The notes under the pieces are model-generated. The model did not search any database. It saw nothing but the letters and a program-made list of their open reading frames with translations, and was not told the origin of the DNA. The position numbers were made by a program, and so were the translations under genes. Shown in pieces: positions 1-7,327 of a stretch of 8,254 nt of DNA (positions are counted from its first letter, which is position 1; the number at the start of each line of letters is the position of its first letter). The DNA comes from JBOHUX01 sp050734915 (lineage in GTDB: Bacteria > Chloroflexota > Dormibacteria > Dormibacterales > Dormibacteraceae): contig JBOHUX010000105.1 in NCBI GenBank assembly GCA_050734915.1, positions 1-8,254 on the forward strand. Reading direction: 5' to 3'.

Positions 1-75
1 TCACAAACCCCGAGCAGCGGCTTCGACGGAGCTCTCAGCGGAGACCTTGCCGTCTCTCACCGCCACTCAGCCGCT

Positions 76-128
76 ACCGATAGTCGGTCGGTGGAATCGG
101 GTTTAGGCTTAGATGAGTGATTCCCGAT
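76..128. repeat. Small inverted repeats upstream of the aminotransferase gene
   Basis: Three short inverted repeats are visible in the non-coding leader. ACCGA (76-80) and TCGGT (84-88) form a 5-base palindrome around a 3-base centre. GGAATC (93-98) pairs with GATTCC (119-124). ATCGGG (96-101) pairs with CCCGAT (123-128). The last two pairings share bases and exclude each other. The loop between them is the least GC-rich stretch near the left edge (TTTAGGCTTAGATGAG). An operator for a dimeric regulator or a switchable RNA hairpin would look like this. The arms are only 5-6 bases, so chance is a real alternative. No further gene is supported in bases 1-168. Confidence 0.25.
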
Positions 129-131
129 GGT

Positions 132-150
132 GGCGGGGCGAGGCGCCGCC
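132..150 (+). other. GC-rich potential hairpin before the aminotransferase promoter
   Basis: GGCGG (132-136) and CCGCC (146-150) can pair around a 9-base loop, just upstream of the putative -10 box at 156-161. There is no following T run, so it is not a standard intrinsic terminator. It could be incidental in such GC-rich DNA. Confidence 0.15.
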
Positions 151-155
151 GTCGT

Positions 156-171
156 TAAGATTCGGTGAATG
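156..171 (+). promoter_or_regulatory. Putative -10 box of a leaderless promoter for the aminotransferase
   Basis: TAAGAT at 156-161 fits the TANNNT -10 pattern and is followed by exactly seven bases and then the ATG at 169. No Shine-Dalgarno sequence is well placed: only GGTGA touches the ATG directly. A transcript starting at or next to the ATG (leaderless) would explain both facts. No convincing -35 hexamer is seen, as is common for such promoters. The same TANNNT-N7-ATG layout recurs before gatC. This is an inference from pattern only. Confidence 0.35.
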
Positions 172-1362
172 TCCCCCGTCCCGCCGCCGAGCGTCGCCAG
201 GGGCCCGGCGAGCACGCCCCACTCGGGCATCAGGGAGCTGGCCAACGAGGCTATCCGAAGGCCGGGATCGATCCGCCTCGACCTCGGCCAGCCCGACTTC
301 CGGACGCCGGCCCACATCGGCGAGGCGGCCAAGCTCGCCATCGATCAGGGATTCAACTTCTACACCCACACTCAGGGCCTGCTGCCGCTGAGAGAGGCGC
401 TGGCGGCCCGGATCGCGGCCGTCAACGGCATCTCCGTCGGCCCCGGCGACATCACCATCGGCCCCGGCGGCGTGGGCGCGATCGCGGCCGCCTTCGGCGC
501 CCTGCTCGACCCCGGCGACGAGGTCCTTCTGCCGGACCCCGCCTGGCCCAACTATCGCATGATGCTCGGCTGGCTTCCGGCCCGGCCGGTGTACTACCCG
601 TGTCCGATCGAGCTCGGCTTCCAGCCCGACCTGGAGCGACTGGCCGGCCTCATCTCGCCCCGGACCCGCCTGCTGGTCATCAACAACCCCAACAACCCGA
701 CGGGTGCTGTCTATCCGCGCTCCACCCTGGAGCGGATGGCCGACCTCGCCCAGCGAGGTGGACTCTGGGTGCTGGCGGACGAGTGCTACGACCAGGTCCT
801 CCTGGAGGGGCCCAACTCGAGCGTGGGGAGCTTCCTGGACGATGGCCGCGTGATCACCGTCGGCACCTTCTCCAAGAGCTACTCCATGTGCGGGTGGCGG
901 ATCGGCTATGCCAGCGGCGCCCCCGGGGTGATCGACAGCATGACCAAGGTGCTGGAGTCGAACTCATCCTGCGTGTCGACGATCTCGCAGAAGGCGGCCG
1001 AGGCGGCGCTGGCCGGCCCCCAGGACTGCATCTCCGAGATGGTCTCCGCCTATCGGCGCCGGCGCGATCTGGTCGTCGATCTCCTGGACGAGTCCGGGCT
1101 GCTCCTCGCCGTCCCCCGCGGCGCCTTCTACGCCATGGCCGACATCCGCCCCGCCGGGCTCGACGCCCGGAGCTTCGCCCTCCGGCTGCTGTCGGAGCGG
1201 GGGGTGTCGGTGGCGCCCGGCACCGCCTTCGGCCAGGTGGCGGCGGCCGCCGTGCGCATCAGCCTCGCCAGCTCCGACGAGGACCTCCGGGAGGGCGTCT
1301 CGAGGCTCTGTGAATTCGTCGGCGAGCTCTCCGGGCGCGGGGAGCGCGCGGCCGGCGCGTGA
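169..1362 (+). CDS. Pyridoxal-phosphate-dependent class I/II aminotransferase (fold type I)
   Basis: The 397-residue product has the usual length of an aspartate/aromatic-type aminotransferase that moves an amino group between an amino acid and a 2-oxo acid in the cytoplasm. Family landmarks appear in order: an N-terminal arm ending in SGIREL (19-24), LDLGQPDF (37-44), the NNPNNPTG cofactor loop (172-179), ADECYD (203-208, with the Asp that contacts the pyridine nitrogen and a Tyr), the Schiff-base lysine K236 in SKSYSMCGWRIGY, phosphate-binding R244, and the substrate carboxylate arginine R363 in VRISLA. All key catalytic residues are present, so it should be active. The substrate cannot be read from sequence; aspartate, alanine, aromatic or branched-chain substrates are all possible. 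The ATG at 169 gives a normal N-terminal arm. A GTG at 165 opens a different frame whose product is Arg/Pro/His-rich and not credible. The gene stands alone on the plus strand, convergent with the methyltransferase gene, and no pathway neighbours are visible. Confidence 0.95.
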   Translation: MSPVPPPSVARGPASTPHSGIRELANEAIRRPGSIRLDLGQPDFRTPAHIGEAAKLAIDQGFNFYTHTQGLLPLREALAARIAAVNGISVGPGDITIGPGGVGAIAAAFGALLDPGDEVLLPDPAWPNYRMMLGWLPARPVYYPCPIELGFQPDLERLAGLISPRTRLLVINNPNNPTGAVYPRSTLERMADLAQRGGLWVLADECYDQVLLEGPNSSVGSFLDDGRVITVGTFSKSYSMCGWRIGYASGAPGVIDSMTKVLESNSSCVSTISQKAAEAALAGPQDCISEMVSAYRRRRDLVVDLLDESGLLLAVPRGAFYAMADIRPAGLDARSFALRLLSERGVSVAPGTAFGQVAAAAVRISLASSDEDLREGVSRLCEFVGELSGRGERAAGA

Positions 1363-1372
1363 TTCGTCGCTA

Positions 1373-1387
1373 CCTCTCGGGGAGAGG
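1373..1387. terminator. Possible convergent hairpin between aminotransferase and methyltransferase genes
   Basis: CCTCTC (1373-1378) pairs perfectly with GAGAGG (1382-1387) over a 3-base loop, in the 30-base gap between two convergent genes. The position suits a bidirectional terminator. Neither strand has a T run after the stem, so it does not meet the classical Rho-independent definition, and the stem is short. It may only contribute to termination or be incidental. Confidence 0.3.
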
Positions 1388-1392
1388 AGGAC

Positions 1393-2667
1393 CTAGCCCG
1401 CGCTCCGCTCCAGGAGCGCCACCGACTCGACGTGGTAAGTCTGCGGAAACATGTCCACCAGCGCCACCCGGCGTACGCGGTAGCCGCCGCGGACCAGCGC
1501 CGCGATGTCGCGGGCATGCGTGACGGGGTCGCATGAGATGTAGACGACCCGGGGCAGCCCGAGCCTGATCAGCTCGGCCACCGCGGCCACCTCGCAGCCC
1601 GCGCGTGGGGGATCGAGGATGGCGGTGGTGTGCCTACCCACCCGCACCCCGCGCAGCACGTCCTCCACCCGGCCGGGCAGCACCCGAAGACCGGGGGCGC
1701 CGTTGATCCGGGCGTTGAGCCTGTTCAGCGCGACCGAACCCGGGTGCTCCTCCACGGCCACGACCTCCCCGGCGCTCCGGGCGACGGCGACGCTGAGGGT
1801 CCCGATGCCCGCGTAGAGATCGAGGACCGAGTCACCCGGCCCCGCCGCCAGCATGTCGAGAGCGACTCGGTAGAGAACCAGCATCTGCCGGTGGTTGGTC
1901 TGCACGAAGGAATCGCTGCGGACCCGGAAGCTGAGGCCCCAGAAGTCGAGGGACATCGACTCCTCGAGCAGGACCAGCTCCGGCAGCCGGTCGGCGACGC
2001 GAGCCGCGAAGCCGGGCGCCAGGTGCCCCTTTCCCTCTCGGAAGCGGGCTCGCCAGAGAAGCCCGGGGCCGGTCGGCTCGACGGTCAGCCTCAGGGTCTG
2101 CAAACCCGGTGCCTCCATCTCCGCCACGGTCACGCGGAATGCCTCCAGAGCCCTCTCGATCCGGAGGTCGTGGATCGGGCAGGTGTGGATGGGAAGGAGG
2201 CTGCGCGACCGGGAGCGGTGGAAGCCGAACCGGAACTCGGCCCCCGGCCCCGGGTGAATCGCCTCGAACTCACCCCGGATCCGGTAACGCCAGGGCTCCT
2301 CCATGCCCAGGACGGGCGTGCCAGGGGGCAGGCGCAAGCCCTGCCGCTCCCAGGCGTCGGCCACCACCCGTTCCTTCAACTCCAACTCACGCGCGTAGAG
2401 CGCGTGCTGCCACTGGCAGCCGCCGCAGGCACCGAAGTGCGGGCAGGGCGCCGCGACCCGCCCCGGCGCCGGCTCCAGCACGTGCTCGGCGCGGGCGCGG
2501 CTGACACCGCCCTGGCGTCCCCGCCAGCTCGCCTCCACGAGCTCCCCCGGAAGCGCCAGCTCCAGCATCACGACCCGCCCCTCGTGGTGGGCGATGACTG
2601 CCCCGCCATGGACCGGGCCCTCCGCGCGAAGCCGCACGAGCTGGTCGCCGGCGCGGCTGGGCTCCAC
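1393..2667 (-). CDS. rlmD: RlmD/RumA-type 23S rRNA (uracil-C5)-methyltransferase with TRAM domain and [4Fe-4S] cluster
   Basis: The 424-residue product belongs to the TrmA/RlmCD/RlmD family, which transfers a methyl group from S-adenosylmethionine to C5 of a uridine in rRNA (or tRNA). An N-terminal TRAM-like beta domain (about 8-65) is followed by iron-sulfur cysteines C75, C81 and C84 (C-x5-C-x2-C) and C163, nearly the positions known for E. coli RumA. The methyltransferase domain has DLYAGIGTLSV for SAM binding (from 283), DPPRAGC (352-358), the nucleophilic cysteine C379 in SCDP, and the C-terminal DMFPQTYHVE with its conserved Glu. All catalytic elements are present. Initiation is at a GTG preceded by AGGA with a 7-base gap (2675-2678). 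The gene follows the anti-sigma gene by 41 bases on the same strand and probably ends the operon. Which uridine is modified (U747, U1939 or both, E. coli numbering) cannot be told, so the symbol denotes the family rather than a proven target. Confidence 0.92.
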   Translation of the reverse strand: MEPSRAGDQLVRLRAEGPVHGGAVIAHHEGRVVMLELALPGELVEASWRGRQGGVSRARAEHVLEPAPGRVAAPCPHFGACGGCQWQHALYARELELKERVVADAWERQGLRLPPGTPVLGMEEPWRYRIRGEFEAIHPGPGAEFRFGFHRSRSRSLLPIHTCPIHDLRIERALEAFRVTVAEMEAPGLQTLRLTVEPTGPGLLWRARFREGKGHLAPGFAARVADRLPELVLLEESMSLDFWGLSFRVRSDSFVQTNHRQMLVLYRVALDMLAAGPGDSVLDLYAGIGTLSVAVARSAGEVVAVEEHPGSVALNRLNARINGAPGLRVLPGRVEDVLRGVRVGRHTTAILDPPRAGCEVAAVAELIRLGLPRVVYISCDPVTHARDIAALVRGGYRVRRVALVDMFPQTYHVESVALLERSAG

Positions 2668-2708
2668 CGCTAGATCCTGCGCCTGGCGTCCGGCCGGGCG
2701 CGCGCTCG

Positions 2709-3488
2709 TCAGGCGATCCGGCCCGACATCTGGGGGGGTTGGGTCGGCTGGGCGGCTCCGGCCGGCCCGCTCTCGACTGTGACCGCCATCGTCCGGTACC
2801 CGGCGAGGTCTCGACTCACGACCACCACTCCGGAGCCGTTCGTCTCGGGCAGGAAGACGCCGGCCGAGACGGGGGCGCCGCCGGGCGGGATCAGCCAGAG
2901 CTGGTAGACCTTCCCGGGAGCGGGCTGAGGGAGGCTCTGGAACTGGACCAGGGCGACCTTGTCGGGCCGGAAGTCGATGACGGTGGCCTGGGCGCCCGTG
3001 AGGCCCTGGCTGCCCGCAAGCGCGAAGTGTGCGACCGCTGCCGGATGCCCTCCTGGTCCCAGGTGCAGGGTCAGGTAGCCGTTCCAGCCGGCGAGGCCGA
3101 GCACGGCCACCACCAGCATCGCGACGGCGGCCTGCAGCGCGCCGAACCGCGGGAGCGGCAGCCTGATCACGCGCCGCTGGCCGGCGCCGACATCGCCGGG
3201 ACCAAGGGCGGGAGCAGGCGCGGGGGCGGGAGCGGTGGCGGTGGTGGCTGCCGGCCGCGTCCGACTCTCCGCGGCGGCGGCGAGGATGCGCTGCTTGAGG
3301 CGCGGGGGCGGCGCCACCTCCCCCGCCGAGAGCGGCAGCACGGTGGCGGCGGATTGCAGCCTGGCGGCCAGCCGACGGCAGCTCGCGCAGGAGGCCAGAT
3401 GGCGGCGGACCTCATCGGCCTCCTCCGGTTCGGCCGCGGCCAGGACGTAGGCGGCGATGGAGCTCTCGATCTCGTCGTGCTCAGACAT
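2709..3488 (-). CDS. Membrane-anchored anti-sigma factor, RskA-like, with zinc-binding ZAS motif
   Basis: The 259-residue product should hold the adjacent ECF sigma factor inactive at the cytoplasmic membrane. The N-terminal anti-sigma domain (about 1-50) carries the zinc motif H30-x3-C34-x2-C37. A low-complexity Ala/Pro linker follows (about 78-100). One transmembrane helix lies at about 117-138. The outside portion (about 145-259) resembles the RskA C-terminal domain, including YQLWLIPPGGAPVSAGVF and a final VESGPAGAAQPTQPP segment. In known systems of this class, regulated proteolysis of the anti-sigma factor frees the sigma factor; that is inferred here, and the signal is unknown. The ATG overlaps the end of the sigma gene by 8 bases (3481-3488), which suggests translational coupling and balanced synthesis. 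A run of seven G/C bases lies in the C-terminal coding part (2732-2738). Confidence 0.9.
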   Translation of the reverse strand: MSEHDEIESSIAAYVLAAAEPEEADEVRRHLASCASCRRLAARLQSAATVLPLSAGEVAPPPRLKQRILAAAAESRTRPAATTATAPAPAPAPALGPGDVGAGQRRVIRLPLPRFGALQAAVAMLVVAVLGLAGWNGYLTLHLGPGGHPAAVAHFALAGSQGLTGAQATVIDFRPDKVALVQFQSLPQPAPGKVYQLWLIPPGGAPVSAGVFLPETNGSGVVVVSRDLAGYRTMAVTVESGPAGAAQPTQPPQMSGRIA

Positions 3489-4059
3489 CGACCAGACCCC
3501 GCGCCAGCAAGTACGAATGCATCTTCTCCATCGCCAGCCGCATCCGTCCCTTCACCGATCCGAGCGGGATGCGGGTCATCTCCGCGATCTCGCGGTGCGT
3601 GTAGCCCCCGAAGTATGCGAGCTCGACCGCCTGCCGCTGCTCGGGCGGGAGCCGGCCCAGGGCCTCGGTGACCGCCTCGCGCTGGAGGGTGAGCGAAACC
3701 TCTTGCCAGGGATCGGACCCGGCTCCCGAGGCGAGCACGTCCTCGGCCAGCTCGCGCTCCTCACGCTCGCGTCCCCGGCGTCCGCGCAGGTGGTCGAGCG
3801 CTCGATTGCGAACCACGGTCAGCAGCCACGTGCGGAGCGAGCCCTTCTCGGGGTCGAACCGCGAGGAGCTGTCCCAAACCTTCAAGAACGCCTCCTGGAC
3901 CACGTCCTCGGCGCGCGCGTGGTCGCCCAGGATGCGCACCGCGACCGAGAACGCCAGGCCGCCGTAGCGATCGTAGAGCTGCTCCAGCGCCGTGCTGTCC
4001 CGCGCGCCCAGGGCCCGAGCCAGGTCCAGATCCGTCAGGCCGCCCAGGAGAATCCCCAT
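3481..4059 (-). CDS. ECF-family RNA polymerase sigma factor (SigK-like, sigma-70 regions 2 and 4)
   Basis: From the ATG at 4059 the product is 192 residues, normal for an extracytoplasmic-function sigma factor, which directs RNA polymerase to a small stress or envelope regulon. Region 2 spans about 22-92: LEQLYDRY, then RILGDHARAEDVVQEAFLKVW, then GSLRTWLLTVVRNRALDHLR, which contacts core polymerase and the -10 element. Region 4 spans about 133-184 with ALGRLPPEQR and the helix-turn-helix YTHREIAEMTRIPLGSVKGRM for the -35 element. Region 3 and region 1.1 are absent, as expected. An in-frame GTG at 4083, one base after the gatB stop, would add eight residues (MRHAYPCW). Neither start has a clear Shine-Dalgarno sequence. 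I prefer the ATG because an ECF-type promoter candidate would place a transcript start close to it. The partner anti-sigma gene overlaps the 3' end. Confidence 0.93.
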   Translation of the reverse strand: MGILLGGLTDLDLARALGARDSTALEQLYDRYGGLAFSVAVRILGDHARAEDVVQEAFLKVWDSSSRFDPEKGSLRTWLLTVVRNRALDHLRGRRGREREERELAEDVLASGAGSDPWQEVSLTLQREAVTEALGRLPPEQRQAVELAYFGGYTHREIAEMTRIPLGSVKGRMRLAMEKMHSYLLARGLVDV

Positions 4060-4084
4060 CCAACATGGATACGCATGCCGCACA

Positions 4085-4093
<9 letters not shown>
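4059..4093 (-). promoter_or_regulatory. Candidate ECF-type autoregulatory promoter at the gatB/sigma junction
   Basis: On the minus strand, TTGAAC (the AAC at 4091-4093) is followed after exactly 17 bases by CGT (4071-4073), and the ATG of the sigma gene begins 11 bases later. An AAC -35 core and a CGT -10 core with 16-17 bases between them is the commonest promoter style of ECF sigma factors, which often activate their own gene. The -35 part would lie inside the last codons of gatB. The motif is short and could occur by chance. Confidence 0.22.
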
Positions 4094-5519
<1,426 letters not shown>

Positions 5520-5527
<8 letters not shown>

Positions 5528-6983
5528 CCGGAGCCACCTCGGAGTGGACGCCGGAGGCGGACTCGTACGCGCGGGCGACCCGCAGCGCCACGTCCTCGCG
5601 GAATTGTGGCGCCAGGATCTGGAGACCGACGGGGAGGCCGTCCGAGGCCCCGCAGGGGAGGCTGATGCCAGGGAGGCCGGCCAGGTTGCCGCCCAGGGTG
5701 AGGACGTCGCACAGGTACATGGCGAGCGGGTCACCGGCCCGCGCCCCGATCGGAAAGGCGACCGTCGGCGACGTGGCGCTGACGATCGCGTCGCACTTCT
5801 CGAAGGCGGCATCGAAGTCGCGCTTGATGAGGGTGCGGACCTTCTGCGCCTTGAGGTAATAGGCGTCGTAATAGCCGGTCGAAAGGGCGTAGGTGCCGAG
5901 CATGATCCGGCGCCGCACCTCAGGGCCGAAGCCCGCCCGCCGCGTGTCCAGGTAGCCCTCCAGCAGCGTCCTGGCGTCGGGCCGACCGGCGCCGTAGCGC
6001 ACACCGTCGAAGCGGGCGAGGTTGGAGGACGCCTCGGCGGGAGCGATGATGTAGTAGGCGGCAAGCCCGTAGTCGGTGTGGGGCAGGGTCACCTCGACCA
6101 GCTCGGCGCCGGCCTTCTCCAGCACGGCCACCGCGCCACGCACCGCCCCCGCCACGCCCGCCTCGATGCCATCCACTTCGAAGTACTCCCGGGGCAGCCC
6201 GAGCCGCAGGCCTCTCACCCCCTCCTCCAGCCCCGCCGCGAGCTCGAGGGGGCGGCCGGCGCTGGTCGAGTCGAGGGGGTCGAAGCCCGCGATCGCCTCC
6301 AGGACCCGGGCGCAGTCCGCGACCGAGCGGGTGAGGGGCCCGATCTGGTCGAGGCTCGACGCGAAGGCGATCAGGCCGTACCGGGAGACCCGGCCATAGG
6401 TCGGCTTCATGCCCACCACCCCGCAGAGGGCGGCGGGCTGGCGGATGGAGCCGCCGGTGTCCGTCCCCAGCGCGAAGACGGCCTCACCGGCCGCCACCGC
6501 GGCGGCGCTGCCGCCCGAGGAACCGCCCGGCACCCGATCGAGACACCAGGGATTATGGGTGGGGAAGTGGCGGGAGTTCTCGGTCGAGCTGCCCATCGCG
6601 AACTCATCGCAGTTGGTCATGCCCAGGAAGACCGCCCCCGCCGCGCGCAGGTGCGCGATCGCGGTTCCATCGTAGGCGGGCTTGAACCCGGCCAGGATCC
6701 GGGAGCCGGCCGTGGTCTCCACCCCCTCCACGCAGAGGACGTCCTTGATCGCCACCGGGATCCCGGTCAGTGGCCCCGCCTCCCCGGCGCGGAGCCGCCG
6801 GTCCGCCGCTTCCGCCTGGGCCCGGGCCAGGTCCGGGGTGAGGCGCAGGAAGGCCCCGACGCGGCCGTCGAGCCGCCCGATGCGCGCTTGGTGAGCCTCC
6901 AGCAGCTCGACCGCGGAGATGTGGCCGGCGTCGAGGAGGCGGCGGAGCTCCCCGATCGTCTGAGAGGTCAGCTCCGCGTCTAC
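5520..6983 (-). CDS. gatA: Aspartyl/glutamyl-tRNA amidotransferase subunit A (amidase), non-canonical start
   Basis: GatA is the glutaminase of the transamidosome: it hydrolyses glutamine and passes ammonia to GatB. From a GTA at 6981-6983 the product is 487 residues, the normal family length. It begins with the expected N-terminal helices (TIGELRRLLDAGHISAVELLEAH). The amidase Ser-cis-Ser-Lys triad is complete: K80 in PVAIKD, S155 in GGSSGGS and S179 in TDTGGSIRQPA. These are one residue off the numbering known for Staphylococcus aureus GatA (79, 154, 178). YYDAYYLKAQKVRTLI and the C-terminal LAGLPGISLPCG also match the family. The first ATG/GTG/TTG in frame is the GTG at 6755, which would remove the first 76 residues and start three codons before the catalytic Lys, so it is not credible. 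GTA has GGAGG seven bases upstream and overlaps the gatC stop. A CTG at 6971 is the alternative, giving 483 residues. The gene itself looks intact and functional. Confidence 0.93.
5525..5540 (-). promoter_or_regulatory. Ribosome binding site and TTG start of gatB
   Basis: GAGGTGG (5534-5540) lies six bases before the TTG at 5525-5527, within the last codons of gatA. AGGTGG differs from AGGAGG at one base. This decides the rare TTG start, since no ATG or GTG precedes the conserved GatB N-terminus in a suitable place. Confidence 0.6.
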
Positions 6984-7276
6984 GGCTCCGCCTCCTGGAT
7001 GGCGCGGACGGCGAAGTAGGGGCCCTCACGAAGGGGCGCGCCGGCCAGCGCCTGATCCTGGCTGAGGCCGCGCCGGGGATCGTCTTCGCGCATCACGCTG
7101 CGCGTCTCCACCACCTGGGCGGTGGGCGGGATCGCGCCCGTGTCCAGCTCTCGGAGCCGGTCGATGTGGCCGAGGATGCCGCTCAGCTGAACGGCGTAGA
7201 ACTCCTCCTCCCCCTCCTCCAGCCCCAGCCGGGCGAGCAGGGCGACATGCCTCACCTGCTCCCGGGAGAGTCTCAT
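6980..7276 (-). CDS. gatC: Aspartyl/glutamyl-tRNA amidotransferase subunit C
   Basis: GatC is the small subunit that wraps around the GatA-GatB interface and stabilises the amidotransferase complex; it has no catalytic site. The 98-residue product has the normal length. It shows the family start (LSREQVRHVALLARLGLEEGEEEFYAVQ), the central ILGHIDRLRELDT helix end, the VMREDDPRRGLSQDQALAGAP segment and a GPYFAVRAIQE tail like the usual GYFxVPRV ending. The ATG at 7276 is the only sensible start. It has no clear Shine-Dalgarno sequence, but TAGACT lies seven bases upstream, which suggests a leaderless transcript. The TAG stop (6980-6982) shares two bases with the proposed GTA start of gatA. It is the first gene of gatCAB, 51 bases downstream of ligA. 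Confidence 0.95.
   Translation of the reverse strand: MRLSREQVRHVALLARLGLEEGEEEFYAVQLSGILGHIDRLRELDTGAIPPTAQVVETRSVMREDDPRRGLSQDQALAGAPLREGPYFAVRAIQEAEP
6981..6995 (-). promoter_or_regulatory. Ribosome binding site positioned for a GTA start of gatA
   Basis: GGAGG (6991-6995) is followed by seven bases and then GTA (6981-6983). A strong Shine-Dalgarno sequence at ideal spacing, inside the last codons of gatC, marks this as the initiation region even though GTA is not a standard start codon. The CTG at 6969-6971 is 19 bases from GGAGG; another GGAG touches that CTG directly with no spacing, so CTG fits less well. Confidence 0.55.
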
Positions 7277-7289
7277 CCGAACGAGTCTA
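7274..7289 (-). promoter_or_regulatory. Putative -10 box of a leaderless promoter for gatCAB
   Basis: TAGACT (7284-7289, minus strand) matches TANNNT and is followed by exactly seven bases and the gatC ATG. No Shine-Dalgarno sequence is seen before this ATG. If real, gatCAB and the genes after it can be transcribed independently of ligA from the 51-base gap 7277-7327. No clear -35 box is seen. Read-through from ligA remains possible, because no terminator hairpin with a T run is visible in the gap. Confidence 0.35.
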
Positions 7290-7327
7290 CAAGAGCCCCG
7301 GGCGCCTCCTGACGCGCGCGGCCGCCA

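Noticed and set aside
1..120. Open plus-strand frame from the left edge to TGA at 118-120 as the end of an upstream gene
   Set aside because: The 39-residue tail (SQTPSSGFDGALSG...) has no recognisable motif and frames this short are expected by chance. It cannot be supported without upstream sequence.
93..128. tRNA or small RNA gene in the left leader
   Set aside because: The stems are only six bases, there is no cloverleaf or T-loop sequence, and no terminator follows.
165..1313. A 382-residue frame starting with GTG at 165
   Set aside because: It overlaps the aminotransferase in another frame and is dominated by Arg, Pro, Gly and His without any family motif.
1630..3671. Plus-strand frames 1630-2673 and 2739-3671
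   Set aside because: They are antisense to the methyltransferase and the anti-sigma/sigma genes, whose catalytic and zinc motifs are complete on the minus strand.
6980..7276. GatC-GatA fusion through a -1 ribosomal frameshift at the gatC stop
   Set aside because: No slippery heptamer is seen near the stop, and a GGAGG at ideal distance from the junction points to reinitiation instead.
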